Source of the DNA: CAVZCC01 sp963773765
Lineage (GTDB): Bacteria; Actinomycetota; Acidimicrobiia; Acidimicrobiales; Microtrichaceae
Assembly (NCBI GenBank): GCA_963773765.1
Contig: CAVZCC010000006.1
Coordinates: 186,001-250,000 of the forward strand
DNA length: 64,000 bases
Direction: 5' to 3'
Positions 31,915 through 41,226 of this stretch are shown here, one piece after another; position 1 is the first letter of the stretch; every line of letters begins with the position of its first letter. The notes under the pieces are model-generated. The model did no database searches, had not been told where the DNA came from, and worked only from the letters and a program-made list of their open reading frames with translations. A program made the position numbers and the translations under genes.

Positions 31915-33585
31915 GTGGAGCCGCCGTCCCGCATCGTGAGCCTGGAGGAGGCCGTGTCCCACGTGCGGGCCGGGGACGAGGTGCACGTGGTCTGCTCCCA
32001 CACCCGGTGGTCCGCCGCGGCCCGTGCCCTGGTGCGTCGGTGGTGGGGCCAGGACCCGGGATGGACGCTGGTCATGCTGTCGCTGTCCAGCCTGGGCGCG
32101 CTGTTCTTCCGGGGTGGCCTGGTGCGCAAGGTGGTCACCGGCTACTCGGGCGACGTGTTCCCCAACTTCACCCCCAACCCGCGGTTCGGCTCCGCCTACC
32201 TGTCGGGTGAGGTGGAGGTGGAGCACTGGTCCTTCCTCACGTTCGCCCAACGGCTGGAGGCGGCGGCACGCGGCCTCCCTGCGGTGACCACCACCTCCCT
32301 GTCCGGCTCGTCGATGGCGGACAACGACGGCTACGCGGAGGTGGCGTCGCCGTTCGGGCCCGTCGGGCTCCTGGCCGCCTACGCACCCGACGTGGCGATC
32401 GTCCACGGCGCGGTGGCGGACCGCGCCGGCAACGTGGCCCTGCACCCGCCGTTGCTGGAGGGTGTGTGGGGCGCGTTGGCCGCCCGCCGGGGGGCCATCG
32501 TCACCGTGGAGCACGTGGTGGACGACATCACGCCGTGGTCCCACCTGGTGCAGCTCCCGGCCCACCGCGTGCTGGCGGTGGCGGAATGCCCCCTGGGCGC
32601 GCACCCCGGCGGGCTGTACGGCACGTTCACCCCGGCGGAGCCCTATGCCGAGGACGTGGCGTTCTGGGCCGAGGCCCGCGCCGCCAGCCGTCGCGACGAC
32701 GACGCCTACGACGAGTGGATCCGGCACTGGGTGCTGGAGCCGTCCGACCAACGGGAGTACCTGGCCCGCCTCGGGTCGGACCGGGTGGCCGACCTGCGGG
32801 CCCGGGCCGACCGGGGGTCGTGGCGGGCCGACGCCGCGGAGCACCCACCGGACCTGGACGCCCCCGTCAACGACTGGGAGCGGGCCGCCACCTTCGGGGC
32901 CCGGGTGCTGGCCGACCGCCTGGTGGACACTGCGGCGGATGCCGTGCTGGCCGGCGCGGGGGTGGCCAACCTGGCCACCTGGCTGGCGGTCGACCTGGCC
33001 CGGGTCCGGGGTGCTCCCACCGTGCTCACCGCCGAGTTGGGGCTGCTGGGCTACGAGCCCACCCCGGCGGATCCGTTCGTGTTCAACCACCGGGCCTTCC
33101 CGTCGGCCACCACCCTGGCCGACGCCTCCTGGGTCCTGGGCGGCCTGGTCCCCGGCCCCGGCACCCGCTGCCTGGCCTGCCTGGGCGCGGCCCAGATCGA
33201 CCGGGACGGCAACATCAACTCCACCGTGGTGCCGGGCCGGACGTTCCTGGTCGGATCGGGCGGTGGCAACGACGTCGCCTCCGCCGCGGACGAGGTGGTG
33301 GTGGTGACCACACTCACCGACCGGCGCACGGTGGAACACGTGCCCTACGTGACGTCGCCCGGGTCCCGGGTCAGCACCATCGCCACGGACCTGGGCGTGC
33401 TGGAACGGACCGCCGGCGGGTTCGTGCTCACCGCCGTGGTCCCGGGGGCGCTGGAGGTGGTCCGTGACCGCGTGGCCTGGGACCTGACGGTCTCCCCCGA
33501 CTGCGTCGAGCTGTCGCCGCCGACGGCGGAGGAGGTCCGCGCCCTGCGGACCTGGGACCCGCAGGGCTTCTTCCTCCGGGCCTGA
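31915..33585 (+). CDS. Fused family I CoA-transferase (alpha and beta halves)
   Basis: 556 residues. The first half (to about 270) reads like the alpha subunit: VSLEEAVSHVRAGDEVHVVC, then GYSGDVFPNFTPNPRFG and TTTSLSGSSMADND. The second (about 330-556) reads like the beta subunit: LADRLVDTAADAVLAGAGVANLATWLA, TAELGLLGYEP with a candidate catalytic Glu, and VGSGGGNDVASAADEVVVV. Most glutaconate-type or IpdAB-type enzymes have separate subunits. It may transfer CoA or hydrolyse a CoA thioester in ring or side-chain degradation. The GTG at 31915 avoids reading through the operator. Confidence 0.8.
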   Translation: MEPPSRIVSLEEAVSHVRAGDEVHVVCSHTRWSAAARALVRRWWGQDPGWTLVMLSLSSLGALFFRGGLVRKVVTGYSGDVFPNFTPNPRFGSAYLSGEVEVEHWSFLTFAQRLEAAARGLPAVTTTSLSGSSMADNDGYAEVASPFGPVGLLAAYAPDVAIVHGAVADRAGNVALHPPLLEGVWGALAARRGAIVTVEHVVDDITPWSHLVQLPAHRVLAVAECPLGAHPGGLYGTFTPAEPYAEDVAFWAEARAASRRDDDAYDEWIRHWVLEPSDQREYLARLGSDRVADLRARADRGSWRADAAEHPPDLDAPVNDWERAATFGARVLADRLVDTAADAVLAGAGVANLATWLAVDLARVRGAPTVLTAELGLLGYEPTPADPFVFNHRAFPSATTLADASWVLGGLVPGPGTRCLACLGAAQIDRDGNINSTVVPGRTFLVGSGGGNDVASAADEVVVVTTLTDRRTVEHVPYVTSPGSRVSTIATDLGVLERTAGGFVLTAVVPGALEVVRDRVAWDLTVSPDCVELSPPTAEEVRALRTWDPQGFFLRA

Positions 33586-33614
33586 CCGGCGCCGTCACGG
33601 CCCCGGTGCCGGTC
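33584..33614. terminator. Hairpin between convergent genes
   Basis: GACCGGCGCC (33584) pairs with GGTGCCGGTC (33605), ten pairs including one G-T wobble, around an 11-base loop. It spans the stop of the CoA-transferase and precedes the stop of the LuxR gene at 33620, so it can end both transcripts. Confidence 0.55.
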
Positions 33615-33619
33615 CGAGG

Positions 33620-36235
33620 TCAGGCGCCGTCCAGGATGACGGCCAGCTCCGCCCGGCTGCGGATGCCGAGCTTGTCGTAGACACGGGCCAGGTGGGACTC
33701 CACGGTGCGCCGTGACACGAACAGGCGCTCCCCGATCTCCCGGGCGGCCAGGCCCTGGGCGGCCAGGATGGCCACCTCCCGCTCCCGACGGGTGAGGGGG
33801 ACCGGCGCCAGGTCCGCCACCAGGCCGGGGGTGGCGGCGGCCTCGCAGGCGTCGCGCCAGTCCGCAGCCCGACGGGACCAGGCCGCGGCCACCCGCGGGT
33901 CGCCCTCCCGGCGGGCGGCCTCCGCCGCCGCGAACCCCGCCTCGGCGGCCCACAGGAGCGTGCCGACCCGCCCGAGCCGGTCCGCGGCGTCGCCCAGGTC
34001 CTCGGCCCTGCCGCTGACCAGGGCTGCGGCGTGGGCGGACATGGCGGCCAGCAGGTCACCCTGACCGTCCGCCGCGATCTTGGCCAGGGCCTCCGCGGCC
34101 TCGTCCGGGCGGCCCAGCCGGGCCAGGTCGTGGAGGCACCCGGCCTGGCCCATGCGGTCACCACGGGCGGCCCGGGCCACCGCGCCGTCGACCAGCAGGT
34201 CCCGGGCCCGTTCCGGGTCGCCGTCGGCCAGCGCCAGCCAGGCCCGGGCCCGCCACAGGGCGCCGTCGAAGATCCGGGCCGGATGGTCGCCCAGTGCCTC
34301 GTGGGCCGCCAGTGCGGCGCGGGCCGCCTCGGCGTCGCCCGCGGTGGCCTGGGCCAGGGCCATGCCGGCCAGGGCCCAGCGCTGCATGCCGGGGTGGCGG
34401 GTGGACACCAACGACGAGTTGGCCAGCGTGTAGGCCCGGACCGCGGAGGACATCCGGCCCCGGAGGTAGAGCACCCAGCCCTCCACCAACGCGGCCAGGC
34501 CGATGCCACCCGCCTCGCCCTCGGTCCGGCACAACCGGATGGTGGCCTCCGCCTCCTCCTCCGCGTCGTCGAGGCGGCCGGCGTCGGCCAGCGCGATGGA
34601 GCGTCCCGCCCCCATGACCCGCGCCGTGAAGAGGGCGACCTGCTCGCCGAGCACCTCGTAGGCGGCCAGCGCCCGGTCACAGGTCTGCACCGCGTCGACC
34701 GAGCGGCCCGCGCTGCGGTAGGCGTGGGACAGGGCCAGCGCGGCCTGGATCAGCACCCGGTCCGGGTCCCGGTCCACCAGGGGTGAGGCCACGTCGATGG
34801 CCCGGTCCGGCAGCCCCTCCACCGCCAGCAACGTGGCCCGCACCGCGCTGGCCTCGTCGCGCCATGCGGACGGCGCGCAGCCCTCGGCCCGGTCGAGGGC
34901 GGCCCAGGCCGCGTCGTCGTCGGCCTCCCGCCAGAACGCGGTGATCGCGGCGTTCATCTCCACCCGGATGCGGTCGTCGTCACCATCGGCCTGCGCCTCC
35001 CACGCCGGTCGGTGGGCGGCGATGGCGGCGGCATCACCGAGCTCGTACAGGATGTCGGCGATCAGGTCGCCGGTGTCGAAGTCCTGGCCCTCCTCCCAGG
35101 CCAACTCGGCCAGGTCGCGGGCCAGGTCGAAGTCCTGGCTGAACCGGGCGGTGCGGGCGGCGCGCACCAGGGTGTCCCGTTCGACCGGGAGCGATGCGGC
35201 CAGGGACCAGGTGGCCAGCCGCAGGGTGTCGTAGCGGCGCCGGGCGCCGCTGGCCAGGAGCGCCACGGCGAGCTCGCGCTGGGCCGTGCGCAACTGGAGC
35301 GGCGATGCCCCGCTCCGGAGCACCTCACCGAAGAGCGGGTGGACCAACCGGATGACCAGTCGCTTGTCGTCCAGGCTGGTCGAGATCAGCTCCGACGCCT
35401 CCAGGCCCGCCAGCAGCTCGGGGGTGACCCGGCCGGGGAGCTCGCCCGGGCCGACGGGCTCGCCGACGGCGACCATCAGCAGCGCCTCCGCCTCCGCAGC
35501 GGCCAGGTCGCCGACCCGCTGTCGGACGAAGTCGACCAGCCGCGGTGCGTCGGTGGGCACCGCGGTGACCCGGGCCTCGCCCTGCTCCACCACCAGGGCG
35601 CCCGACTCCCGTGCGGCCAGGAGCACCTCGCGGATGAACAGCGGATTGCCCTCGGTGATGTTCCACAGCAGCACCGTCGACGCGTCATCCAGGGGGCTGC
35701 CGGCCACGGCCTCCCCCAGGGCGGCGGTGGCCCCGCGGTCGAGCGGTGGCAGCTCCACCCGTTCGATCACGCCGTCCTGCCACAGCCGGACCATCGGCTC
35801 GGGGGCGATCGAGCCGTGGCGTTGGGTGGCGATCAGGCTGGCGTCGCCGTTGGTGACGAGCTGGTGGATGAGCACGGCGGACGTGTCGTCGAGGTGGTGG
35901 GCGTCGTCGACCGAGATGACCATCCGCCGGCCGCCGGCCCGGTCCCGCAGCACGCCGCGCAGCACGGGGAGCACGGGCAGCCCGCTGGCCACGGCGTCGG
36001 CCGGGAGGAGCGGGGCCAGGCTCCCCAGCGGCAGCATGGACGCGCCGGGGGTGGCGGCGACGTGGACCACGACCACGTCGTGTCCGGCCACCCGCACCTC
36101 CACCTCGGCGGCCAGGCGGCTCTTGCCGACGCCGGCCGCTCCCACCAGGAACACGCCGGTGGCGCCGCGTTGGAGCAGGCCCACGATCCGCTCCAGCTCG
36201 GGGTCCCGTCCCACCAGTCCCCAGTCGCCGTACAC
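33620..36235 (-). CDS. LuxR-family regulator with N-terminal AAA-type ATPase (MalT/STAND-like)
   Basis: 871 residues. Walker A is GAAGVGKS at 32-39 and Walker B is MVISVDDAHHLDD near 115. A long helical-repeat middle (TPR-like, LARDLAELAWEEGQDF and many others) leads to the LuxR helix-turn-helix at about 805-865: PLTRREREVAILAAQGLAAREIGERLFVSRRTVESHLARV. Such proteins are ATP-switched activators responding to small molecules. The GTG at 36235 is the start I prefer, since WGLVGRDPEL is where the family begins. It converges on the CoA-transferase. A link to the operator regulon is not indicated, because LuxR sites differ. Confidence 0.88.
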   Translation of the reverse strand: MYGDWGLVGRDPELERIVGLLQRGATGVFLVGAAGVGKSRLAAEVEVRVAGHDVVVVHVAATPGASMLPLGSLAPLLPADAVASGLPVLPVLRGVLRDRAGGRRMVISVDDAHHLDDTSAVLIHQLVTNGDASLIATQRHGSIAPEPMVRLWQDGVIERVELPPLDRGATAALGEAVAGSPLDDASTVLLWNITEGNPLFIREVLLAARESGALVVEQGEARVTAVPTDAPRLVDFVRQRVGDLAAAEAEALLMVAVGEPVGPGELPGRVTPELLAGLEASELISTSLDDKRLVIRLVHPLFGEVLRSGASPLQLRTAQRELAVALLASGARRRYDTLRLATWSLAASLPVERDTLVRAARTARFSQDFDLARDLAELAWEEGQDFDTGDLIADILYELGDAAAIAAHRPAWEAQADGDDDRIRVEMNAAITAFWREADDDAAWAALDRAEGCAPSAWRDEASAVRATLLAVEGLPDRAIDVASPLVDRDPDRVLIQAALALSHAYRSAGRSVDAVQTCDRALAAYEVLGEQVALFTARVMGAGRSIALADAGRLDDAEEEAEATIRLCRTEGEAGGIGLAALVEGWVLYLRGRMSSAVRAYTLANSSLVSTRHPGMQRWALAGMALAQATAGDAEAARAALAAHEALGDHPARIFDGALWRARAWLALADGDPERARDLLVDGAVARAARGDRMGQAGCLHDLARLGRPDEAAEALAKIAADGQGDLLAAMSAHAAALVSGRAEDLGDAADRLGRVGTLLWAAEAGFAAAEAARREGDPRVAAAWSRRAADWRDACEAAATPGLVADLAPVPLTRREREVAILAAQGLAAREIGERLFVSRRTVESHLARVYDKLGIRSRAELAVILDGA

Positions 36236-36375
36236 GGCCAGAAGTATGGCCGACCTCCCGGCCCGGGGGTCCTGACGGCGGCCGAATTGCGTATGGGTCA
36301 CGGATGCCGCTGCCGGGGGCAACGGGGACGCTGGATCGACGGATCGCCGGGGGCGCTCCGGCGGAGAGGAGCGCG

Positions 36376-36681
36376 ATGTCCCGGAGCCGACCGGACCACC
36401 ACGACGTCCTGGCCCGCGGCCACCGGGCCCGTGCCGTGGTCGTGCGGGCCGAGCGATCGGGGCTGTCCGACGCCGCCGGCACGCCCATGTACGCCGTGGT
36501 CCTCAACGTGGTCGCGGCGGGGGCGCCGGCCCGCCAGGTCCGCGTGCCCACACCCGTTCCCGCCCATGCGGTGTCGTGCCTGGTCCCGGGCACCGAGGTG
36601 CCGGTGCGGGTGCTGGCGGACGACCCCCGGGCCGTGGCCGTGGACGTGGCCGCGGCCGTGGCGGAGGCCGACGTGGCCTGA
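36376..36681 (+). CDS. Small conserved-looking protein, unknown
   Basis: 101 residues. It has a His/Arg-rich start (SRPDHHDVLARGHRARAVVV), a beta-rich middle (PMYAVVLNVVAAG, VRVPTPVPAHAVSCLVPG, TEVPVRVLADDP) and an alanine-rich helix. The pattern of short strands suggests a small beta-barrel, but I cannot name a family. A good ribosome binding site (GGAGAGGAG) precedes the ATG at 36376. It is divergent from the LuxR gene and converges on the FadD gene. Confidence 0.6.
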   Translation: MSRSRPDHHDVLARGHRARAVVVRAERSGLSDAAGTPMYAVVLNVVAAGAPARQVRVPTPVPAHAVSCLVPGTEVPVRVLADDPRAVAVDVAAAVAEADVA

Positions 36682-36698
36682 GCGTCAGGTGCGCAGCC

Positions 36699-38156
36699 TC
36701 AGGTGGGGCCGGCGTCGGCGGCCCGTCGCCGCAGCAGGGCACGGTCGGCCTTGCCCGACGCCAGCACCGGCAGGTCCGCCAGCACCACCACCCGCTCCGG
36801 GGTCCGGAACCGGGCCACGCCCTGTTCGGAGAACCAGGCCCGGCAGTCCTCCAGGTCGAATCCGGCCGCGTCCGGGGCCAGCGTGACGAACGCGCACACC
36901 CGCTCGCCCAGCCGGTCGTCCGGTTCGGGCACCGCCACGGCGTGGGCCACGGCCGGATGGGCCTCCAGGTGGGTCTCCACCTCCGCGGCGGAGATGTTCT
37001 CCCCGCCGCGGATGATCACGTCGGCCAGGCGGCCGACCACCGTCAGCCGTCCCCGGTCGTCCAGCACGCCCAGGTCGCCGGTGCGGAACCAGTCGCCGTC
37101 CATCACCTCGACGGTGCGGAACGGGTCGGTGTACCCGGCGAACAGCTCCGGGCCCCGGACCTGGATCTCGCCCGGGGTGCCGGCGTCCACCACGGAGCCG
37201 GTCACCGGGTCCACGGTGCGCACCTCCATGGCCCCCACCGGGCGGCCGTCGGTGGTGGCCATGGCGTGCCCGTCGTCGTCCGTGGTCGAGGTCGTCACGG
37301 TGGGGGCCTCGGTGGAGCCGTAGCTGCGCTTGACCACCGCGCCGAACAGGCGGGCGGTCCGTTCCACGAACGCGGGCGTGACCCCGGCGCCGCCGGCGGA
37401 GACCAGCCGCAGGGAACGGACCTTCTCCGGCGTGAACCCCCGGGCCGCCTCCAGGCCCAGGAAGAAGGTGGGTGGGCCCACCATGAACGACACCTGCTCC
37501 TCCTCGATGGTCCGCAGCGCGTCCACCGGGTTCCAGCGGGCCATGAGCACCGAACGGAACCGGCCCGCGCCGGGGACGAGGATGCCGTTGAGCAACCCGG
37601 ACACGTGGGCCAGGGGAGCGGGCATGAGCACCACGTCATCGGCGCCGAGGCGGTGCACGCCGACCATGGTGCGGGCCTTGGACGCCAGGACCCGGTGGGT
37701 GTGCAGCACGCCCTTGGGGGTCCCCGACGAGCCCGAGGTGTGCAGCACCACGGCGACGTCGGCGGGGAGGGCCCGGTCCTCGGTGACCGGGGCCGCCCCG
37801 GCCACCAGCTCGGTGAGCCGGGCGTCGGGACCGACGGTGACGCGGGGCCGGAGGCGGTCGGTGATGGCGGCCACGTCGGCCGGGCCGGCCAGGTGGTGCA
37901 GGGGGGCGGCGACGGCCCCCAGCCGCCAGCAGGCCCGGTAGAGCACGACCGCCTCCCACGAGTTGGGAAGCTGGAACGCCACCGGGTCACCCCGGACCAC
38001 GCCCTGTCCGGCCAGCCAGCCCGCCGTGGTGGCGACCAGCTTGCCCAGGTCGGCGCCCAGCAGCCGGGCCGCGCCGTCCACCAGGAGCAGCCGCGCCCCG
38101 CCCTCCCCCGATCGCTCCGTCGGCGCGAACAGCGCGTCCAGGGTGGTGTCCGACAT
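36699..38156 (-). CDS. Acyl-CoA synthetase (AMP-dependent, FadD-like)
   Basis: 485 residues of the ANL superfamily. The P-loop LHTSGSSGTPKG lies at 139-150, YGSTEAP and the GYTDPFRTVEVMDGDWFRTGDLG block follow, and GRLADVIIRGGENISAAEVE plus SGKADRALLRRR close the C-terminal domain. It activates a carboxylic acid to its CoA ester with ATP. It is the last of three genes with an acyl-CoA dehydrogenase and a MaoC-like protein, all on the minus strand and under operator site 4. That supports a role in starting the catabolic sequence. ATG at 38156 has family sequence downstream. Confidence 0.92.
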   Translation of the reverse strand: MSDTTLDALFAPTERSGEGGARLLLVDGAARLLGADLGKLVATTAGWLAGQGVVRGDPVAFQLPNSWEAVVLYRACWRLGAVAAPLHHLAGPADVAAITDRLRPRVTVGPDARLTELVAGAAPVTEDRALPADVAVVLHTSGSSGTPKGVLHTHRVLASKARTMVGVHRLGADDVVLMPAPLAHVSGLLNGILVPGAGRFRSVLMARWNPVDALRTIEEEQVSFMVGPPTFFLGLEAARGFTPEKVRSLRLVSAGGAGVTPAFVERTARLFGAVVKRSYGSTEAPTVTTSTTDDDGHAMATTDGRPVGAMEVRTVDPVTGSVVDAGTPGEIQVRGPELFAGYTDPFRTVEVMDGDWFRTGDLGVLDDRGRLTVVGRLADVIIRGGENISAAEVETHLEAHPAVAHAVAVPEPDDRLGERVCAFVTLAPDAAGFDLEDCRAWFSEQGVARFRTPERVVVLADLPVLASGKADRALLRRRAADAGPT

Positions 38157-38169
38157 GGTGGGGCCCCGC

Positions 38170-39393
38170 TCAGCCGGGACGGGTGGGGATCCAGCCCGGC
38201 GAGTTGGTGGTGCGGCCCCGGGCCACGTTGGAGCCGACGAAGTTGAGCTGGGCCTCGATGGTGCCGGCCCCGATGCACAGGCCCCGGATGTCCCGGTAGG
38301 CCCGTTCCAGCGGGTACTCCCGGCTGTAGCCGTAGCCACCGAGGAGCTGCATGGCCTCGTCGCAGACGAGCTTGGCGGCCCGGTTGGCCGCCGCCTTGGC
38401 CATCGCCGTCTCCAGCGCCGGTGGGGTGCCGCCCGGACCGGCCAGGTGCACGGCCCGGCGGAGCAGCAGCCGCGCCCCCTCCAGGGCGATGGCCATGTCG
38501 GCCAGCTTCCACTGCAGCCCCTGCAGGTCCGCCAGCGGGCGCCCGCCGATGACGCGTTCGTTGACGTACCGGGTGGCGTACTCCAGCGCGCCCTGGGCCG
38601 CGCCCACGCACATGGACGCGTTGCCGCACCGCTCGTGGTTCAGGTGTGCCAGCAGCACCTTGAACGCCCCCGTGCCGGCCGGGTCGCCGGCGACGAGCAC
38701 GTCGTCGGGGCCGACGGCCACGTCGTCGAAGGCGACCTCCGCCTCCGTCGCGGCGTGCACGCCCATGGAGTGGTGCACCCCCGTGACCGACACGCCGGGC
38801 CGGTCCATGGGGACCACCACCGCGCCGATGCCCCGGGCCCCCTGGCCGCCCGGCCAGCGGCACCACACCAGGATCCCGTCCGCCACATGGCCCAGCGTGG
38901 AGTAGTTCTTGTAGCCGTTCAGGCGCCACCCGGCGGAGCCGTCATCGGTGAGCGCGGTGCGCATCTCCTGGACCGCGGAGCCGGCGTCGGGCTCGGTGAT
39001 GCCGATGGAGAGGAGCGCCTCGCCCGCGGCCACCGCCGGCAGCCAGCGTTCCTGCATGGCCGGCGGGCCCAGGTGCTGGATGCCGCGGGGCGGGCCGTTG
39101 TAGGTGAGCTGGCACCAGATGGCGGTGGAGACGTCGGCACGGGCGATCTCCTCCAGCACGATGGAGGCCTCCACGTCGCCGTAGCCCAGGCCGCCGAACT
39201 CCTCGGACACGGTCACCCGCAGCAGGTCGGCCCCGGCCATGGCCTTGGCCGCCACCCGCGGGGGCTCGCCGGTCTCGTCGCCGTTGGCGGCGCGGGGCGC
39301 CACCTCCCGGGCCGCCACGTCGCGGGCCAACTGGCGGAGGGCGGCCTGGTCCTCGGTCTCCTCGTACGGGTCCCGACCGGCCGCGTGGCCCAT
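38170..39393 (-). CDS. Acyl-CoA dehydrogenase
   Basis: 407 residues. FAD-binding landmarks are ITEPDAGSAVQEM and WRLNGYKNYST; the C-terminal domain has GGRPLADLQGLQWKLADMAIALEGARLLL and QLLGGYGYSREYPLERAYRDIRGLCIGAGTIEAQLN. The YPLERAYRD glutamate is a candidate active-site region for this subtype. It oxidises an acyl-CoA to the 2-enoyl-CoA. It lies between the MaoC-like gene and the FadD gene (3-bp and 13-bp gaps), so the three form one operon. Confidence 0.93.
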   Translation of the reverse strand: MGHAAGRDPYEETEDQAALRQLARDVAAREVAPRAANGDETGEPPRVAAKAMAGADLLRVTVSEEFGGLGYGDVEASIVLEEIARADVSTAIWCQLTYNGPPRGIQHLGPPAMQERWLPAVAAGEALLSIGITEPDAGSAVQEMRTALTDDGSAGWRLNGYKNYSTLGHVADGILVWCRWPGGQGARGIGAVVVPMDRPGVSVTGVHHSMGVHAATEAEVAFDDVAVGPDDVLVAGDPAGTGAFKVLLAHLNHERCGNASMCVGAAQGALEYATRYVNERVIGGRPLADLQGLQWKLADMAIALEGARLLLRRAVHLAGPGGTPPALETAMAKAAANRAAKLVCDEAMQLLGGYGYSREYPLERAYRDIRGLCIGAGTIEAQLNFVGSNVARGRTTNSPGWIPTRPG

Positions 39394-39396
39394 GGC

Positions 39397-39846
39397 TCAG
39401 CCCTGGTCCTTCTTGCGGCGGACGATGAGCGTGAACCGCTCGGTCACGACGGGTTCCCCCGCCGCGTCGCGCCAGTCCATCTCCCGCACGTAGAACTCCA
39501 TGACCGCGGAGCCCGTCTCCCGCTCGTACACGTCCGCGATGCGGCCGGTGCCGGTGAGGGTCTCGCCCACCCGGGGTGGCCGCGTGTAGTCGAACTCCTG
39601 CTCGCCGTGCAGGATCATGCGGCCCTTCCCGCGGAGCTTGTCGATGGGCAGGCCGGCCGCACCGCCCTGGCCCATGGAGCCCCAGTAGCTCATGACGAAC
39701 GGCCACGTGGGCGGGGTGGGTGCGCCGTCCCCCGTGTAGCGCGCGGGGTCGTCCTTCAGTGCGGTGGCGAAGGCCCGGACCGGTCCCTGTTCGATCACGA
39801 TGGTCTGGCTGCCCAGCTCCTGGCCGATGAGTTCCGTGAGCGCCAC
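39397..39846 (-). CDS. MaoC-like (FAS1-dehydratase type) hydratase
   Basis: 149 residues. The hot-dog fold pattern reads IGQELGSQTIVIEQGPVRAFATAL, PTPPTWPFVM, and LHGEQEFDYTRPPRVGETL, the last being the marker of the N-terminal half of fungal-type dehydratase domains. No Asp-His catalytic pair of the SGDxNPxH kind is visible, so this is the non-catalytic-like half, often paired with a MaoC partner in sterol degradation (as ChsH1/ChsH2). It is the first gene of the operon below operator site 4. Confidence 0.85.
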   Translation of the reverse strand: MALTELIGQELGSQTIVIEQGPVRAFATALKDDPARYTGDGAPTPPTWPFVMSYWGSMGQGGAAGLPIDKLRGKGRMILHGEQEFDYTRPPRVGETLTGTGRIADVYERETGSAVMEFYVREMDWRDAAGEPVVTERFTLIVRRKKDQG

Positions 39847-39907
39847 TGCGCCTCCCCCTGGTTCCGTCCCCGCCGCAGCCGGTGCGTCCCGCGGCGCGCC
39901 GCCGGTT

Positions 39908-39927
39908 GACTGACGCCCGTGTCAGGT
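39908..39927. promoter_or_regulatory. Palindromic operator, site 4 (GACTGAC-N6-GTCAGGT)
   Basis: Half-sites GACTGAC and GTCAGGT around GCCCGT. It lies between the divergent MaoC/FadE/FadD and SDR/CMD/DUF35/Ltp operons, 14 bp before the SDR start. Confidence 0.75.
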
Positions 39928-39941
39928 TAGTCTGCCCGGCC

Positions 39942-40850
39942 ATGGGCATCCTCGAGGGACGGGTCGCCGTCGTCACCGGGTCGGGTCGTGGGCTGGGTCG
40001 CGAGTTCGCGCTGTGCCTGGCGGGGCAGGGCGCGGCGGTGGTGGTCAACGACGTGGGCGTGTCGTTGCGGGGCGACTCCACCGGCGAGGACCCGGCCGGG
40101 GACGTGGTGGCCGAGATCCAGGCGCTGGGGGGCCGGGCCGTCGCGGCGCGGGACTCGGTGAGCGACTTCGACGCCGCGGGCCGGATCGTCGGCACCGCGG
40201 TGGACGCCTTCGGGCAGGTGGACATCGTGGTCAACAACGCCGGCATCGTGCGGGACCGGACGCTGGTCAAGATGGACGAGTCGGACTTCGACGCCGTCAT
40301 CGCCACCCACCTGAAGGGCACGTTCAACATCACCCGGCATGCCGCGCCGCTCATGAAGGAGGCGGGCTACGGACGCATCATCAACATCACGTCCTCCGCA
40401 GGGCTGCGGGGCAACTTCGGCCAGACCAACTACGGCGCGGCCAAGGCCGGGATCATGGGGATGACCTTCGTCTGGGCCCTGGAACTGGCCCGCGCCGGGA
40501 TCACGGTCAACGCCCTGGCACCGGCGGGGGTGACGCGCATGACCGCGGACCTGTCCGACCCCGATGCGGTGGCGGAGATGCCGGCCACGCTGGACCCGTC
40601 GCTCAACGCCCCGCTGGTCGCCTACCTGGCCTCCGAGCAGGCCGGCCACGTCAACGGCCAGGTGTTCGGCCGCACGGACTACAGCTTCACGATCTTCCAG
40701 CACCCCAAGCAGGTCGCGTGGATGCACCGCGACGGCGGCTGGGACGTCGAGGGGGTCGCGGCCGAGTTCGACTCGATGCTGGGCCAGCACCTGCAACAGG
40801 TCGGCATGGTGATGCCCACGGGGCTGAGCCAGGACAACACCCGCACCTAG
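39942..40850 (+). CDS. SDR dehydrogenase, 3-hydroxyacyl-CoA (MFE-2/Hsd4B-like)
   Basis: 302 residues. The NAD site TGSGRGLGREFA, NNAGIVRDRTL, and the catalytic Tyr-Lys in NYGAAKAGIMGM are present, with the serine in ITSSAGLRG. The NDVGVSLRGDSTG stretch and the length resemble the dehydrogenase domain of peroxisomal multifunctional enzyme type 2, which oxidises 3-hydroxyacyl-CoA. It heads a four-gene operon with CMD, DUF35 and Ltp2-like genes. ATG at 39942 sits 14 bp from operator site 4. Confidence 0.9.
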   Translation: MGILEGRVAVVTGSGRGLGREFALCLAGQGAAVVVNDVGVSLRGDSTGEDPAGDVVAEIQALGGRAVAARDSVSDFDAAGRIVGTAVDAFGQVDIVVNNAGIVRDRTLVKMDESDFDAVIATHLKGTFNITRHAAPLMKEAGYGRIINITSSAGLRGNFGQTNYGAAKAGIMGMTFVWALELARAGITVNALAPAGVTRMTADLSDPDAVAEMPATLDPSLNAPLVAYLASEQAGHVNGQVFGRTDYSFTIFQHPKQVAWMHRDGGWDVEGVAAEFDSMLGQHLQQVGMVMPTGLSQDNTRT

Positions 40851-40860
40851 GGTGGGCGCC

Positions 40861-41203
40861 ATGAGCAGCGACGAGTTCCGGGACGAGTTCCCCTCCATGC
40901 AGGACGCGTTCCCCACGCGTGGCCGATGCCCTGTCCGGGTACCTGTCCGCCCTGGACGGCCTGCCCGGGATGGACCGCAAGATCCACGAGCTCATCCGCC
41001 TCACCTGCACCGCCATCCTCCGCCACGGACCCGGCGTGGAGCGCCACGCCATGCTGGCTGCCGAGTTCGGTGCCTCGTGGGACGAGGTGCTGGGCACCCT
41101 GGTGCTGACCCAGCCCAGCTTCGGCCTGGTCCCCGCCCGGGAGATGCTCCCCTTCGCCCGTGCCGGCTACGAGGCCGGCGTGGCCACCCTGGACCAGGAC
41201 TGA
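40861..41203 (+). CDS. Carboxymuconolactone decarboxylase-like (AhpD fold) protein, possible frameshift near 40917
   Basis: About 110 residues. After MSSDEFRDEFPSMQDAFPT one base is missing before VADALSGYLSALDGLPGMDRKIHELIRL; the later part is continuous to the stop and contains the long helix GVERHAMLAAEFGASWDEVLGTLVLTQPSFGLVP. This is the CMD/AhpD fold, but the redox C-x2-C of AhpD is absent, so activity is unclear. Alternatively the gene starts at the GTG at 40919 with 94 residues. It is 10 bp after the SDR and in the same operon. Confidence 0.65.
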
Positions 41204-41226
41204 ACCGTGGCGGCGGCGGTGGCGAC

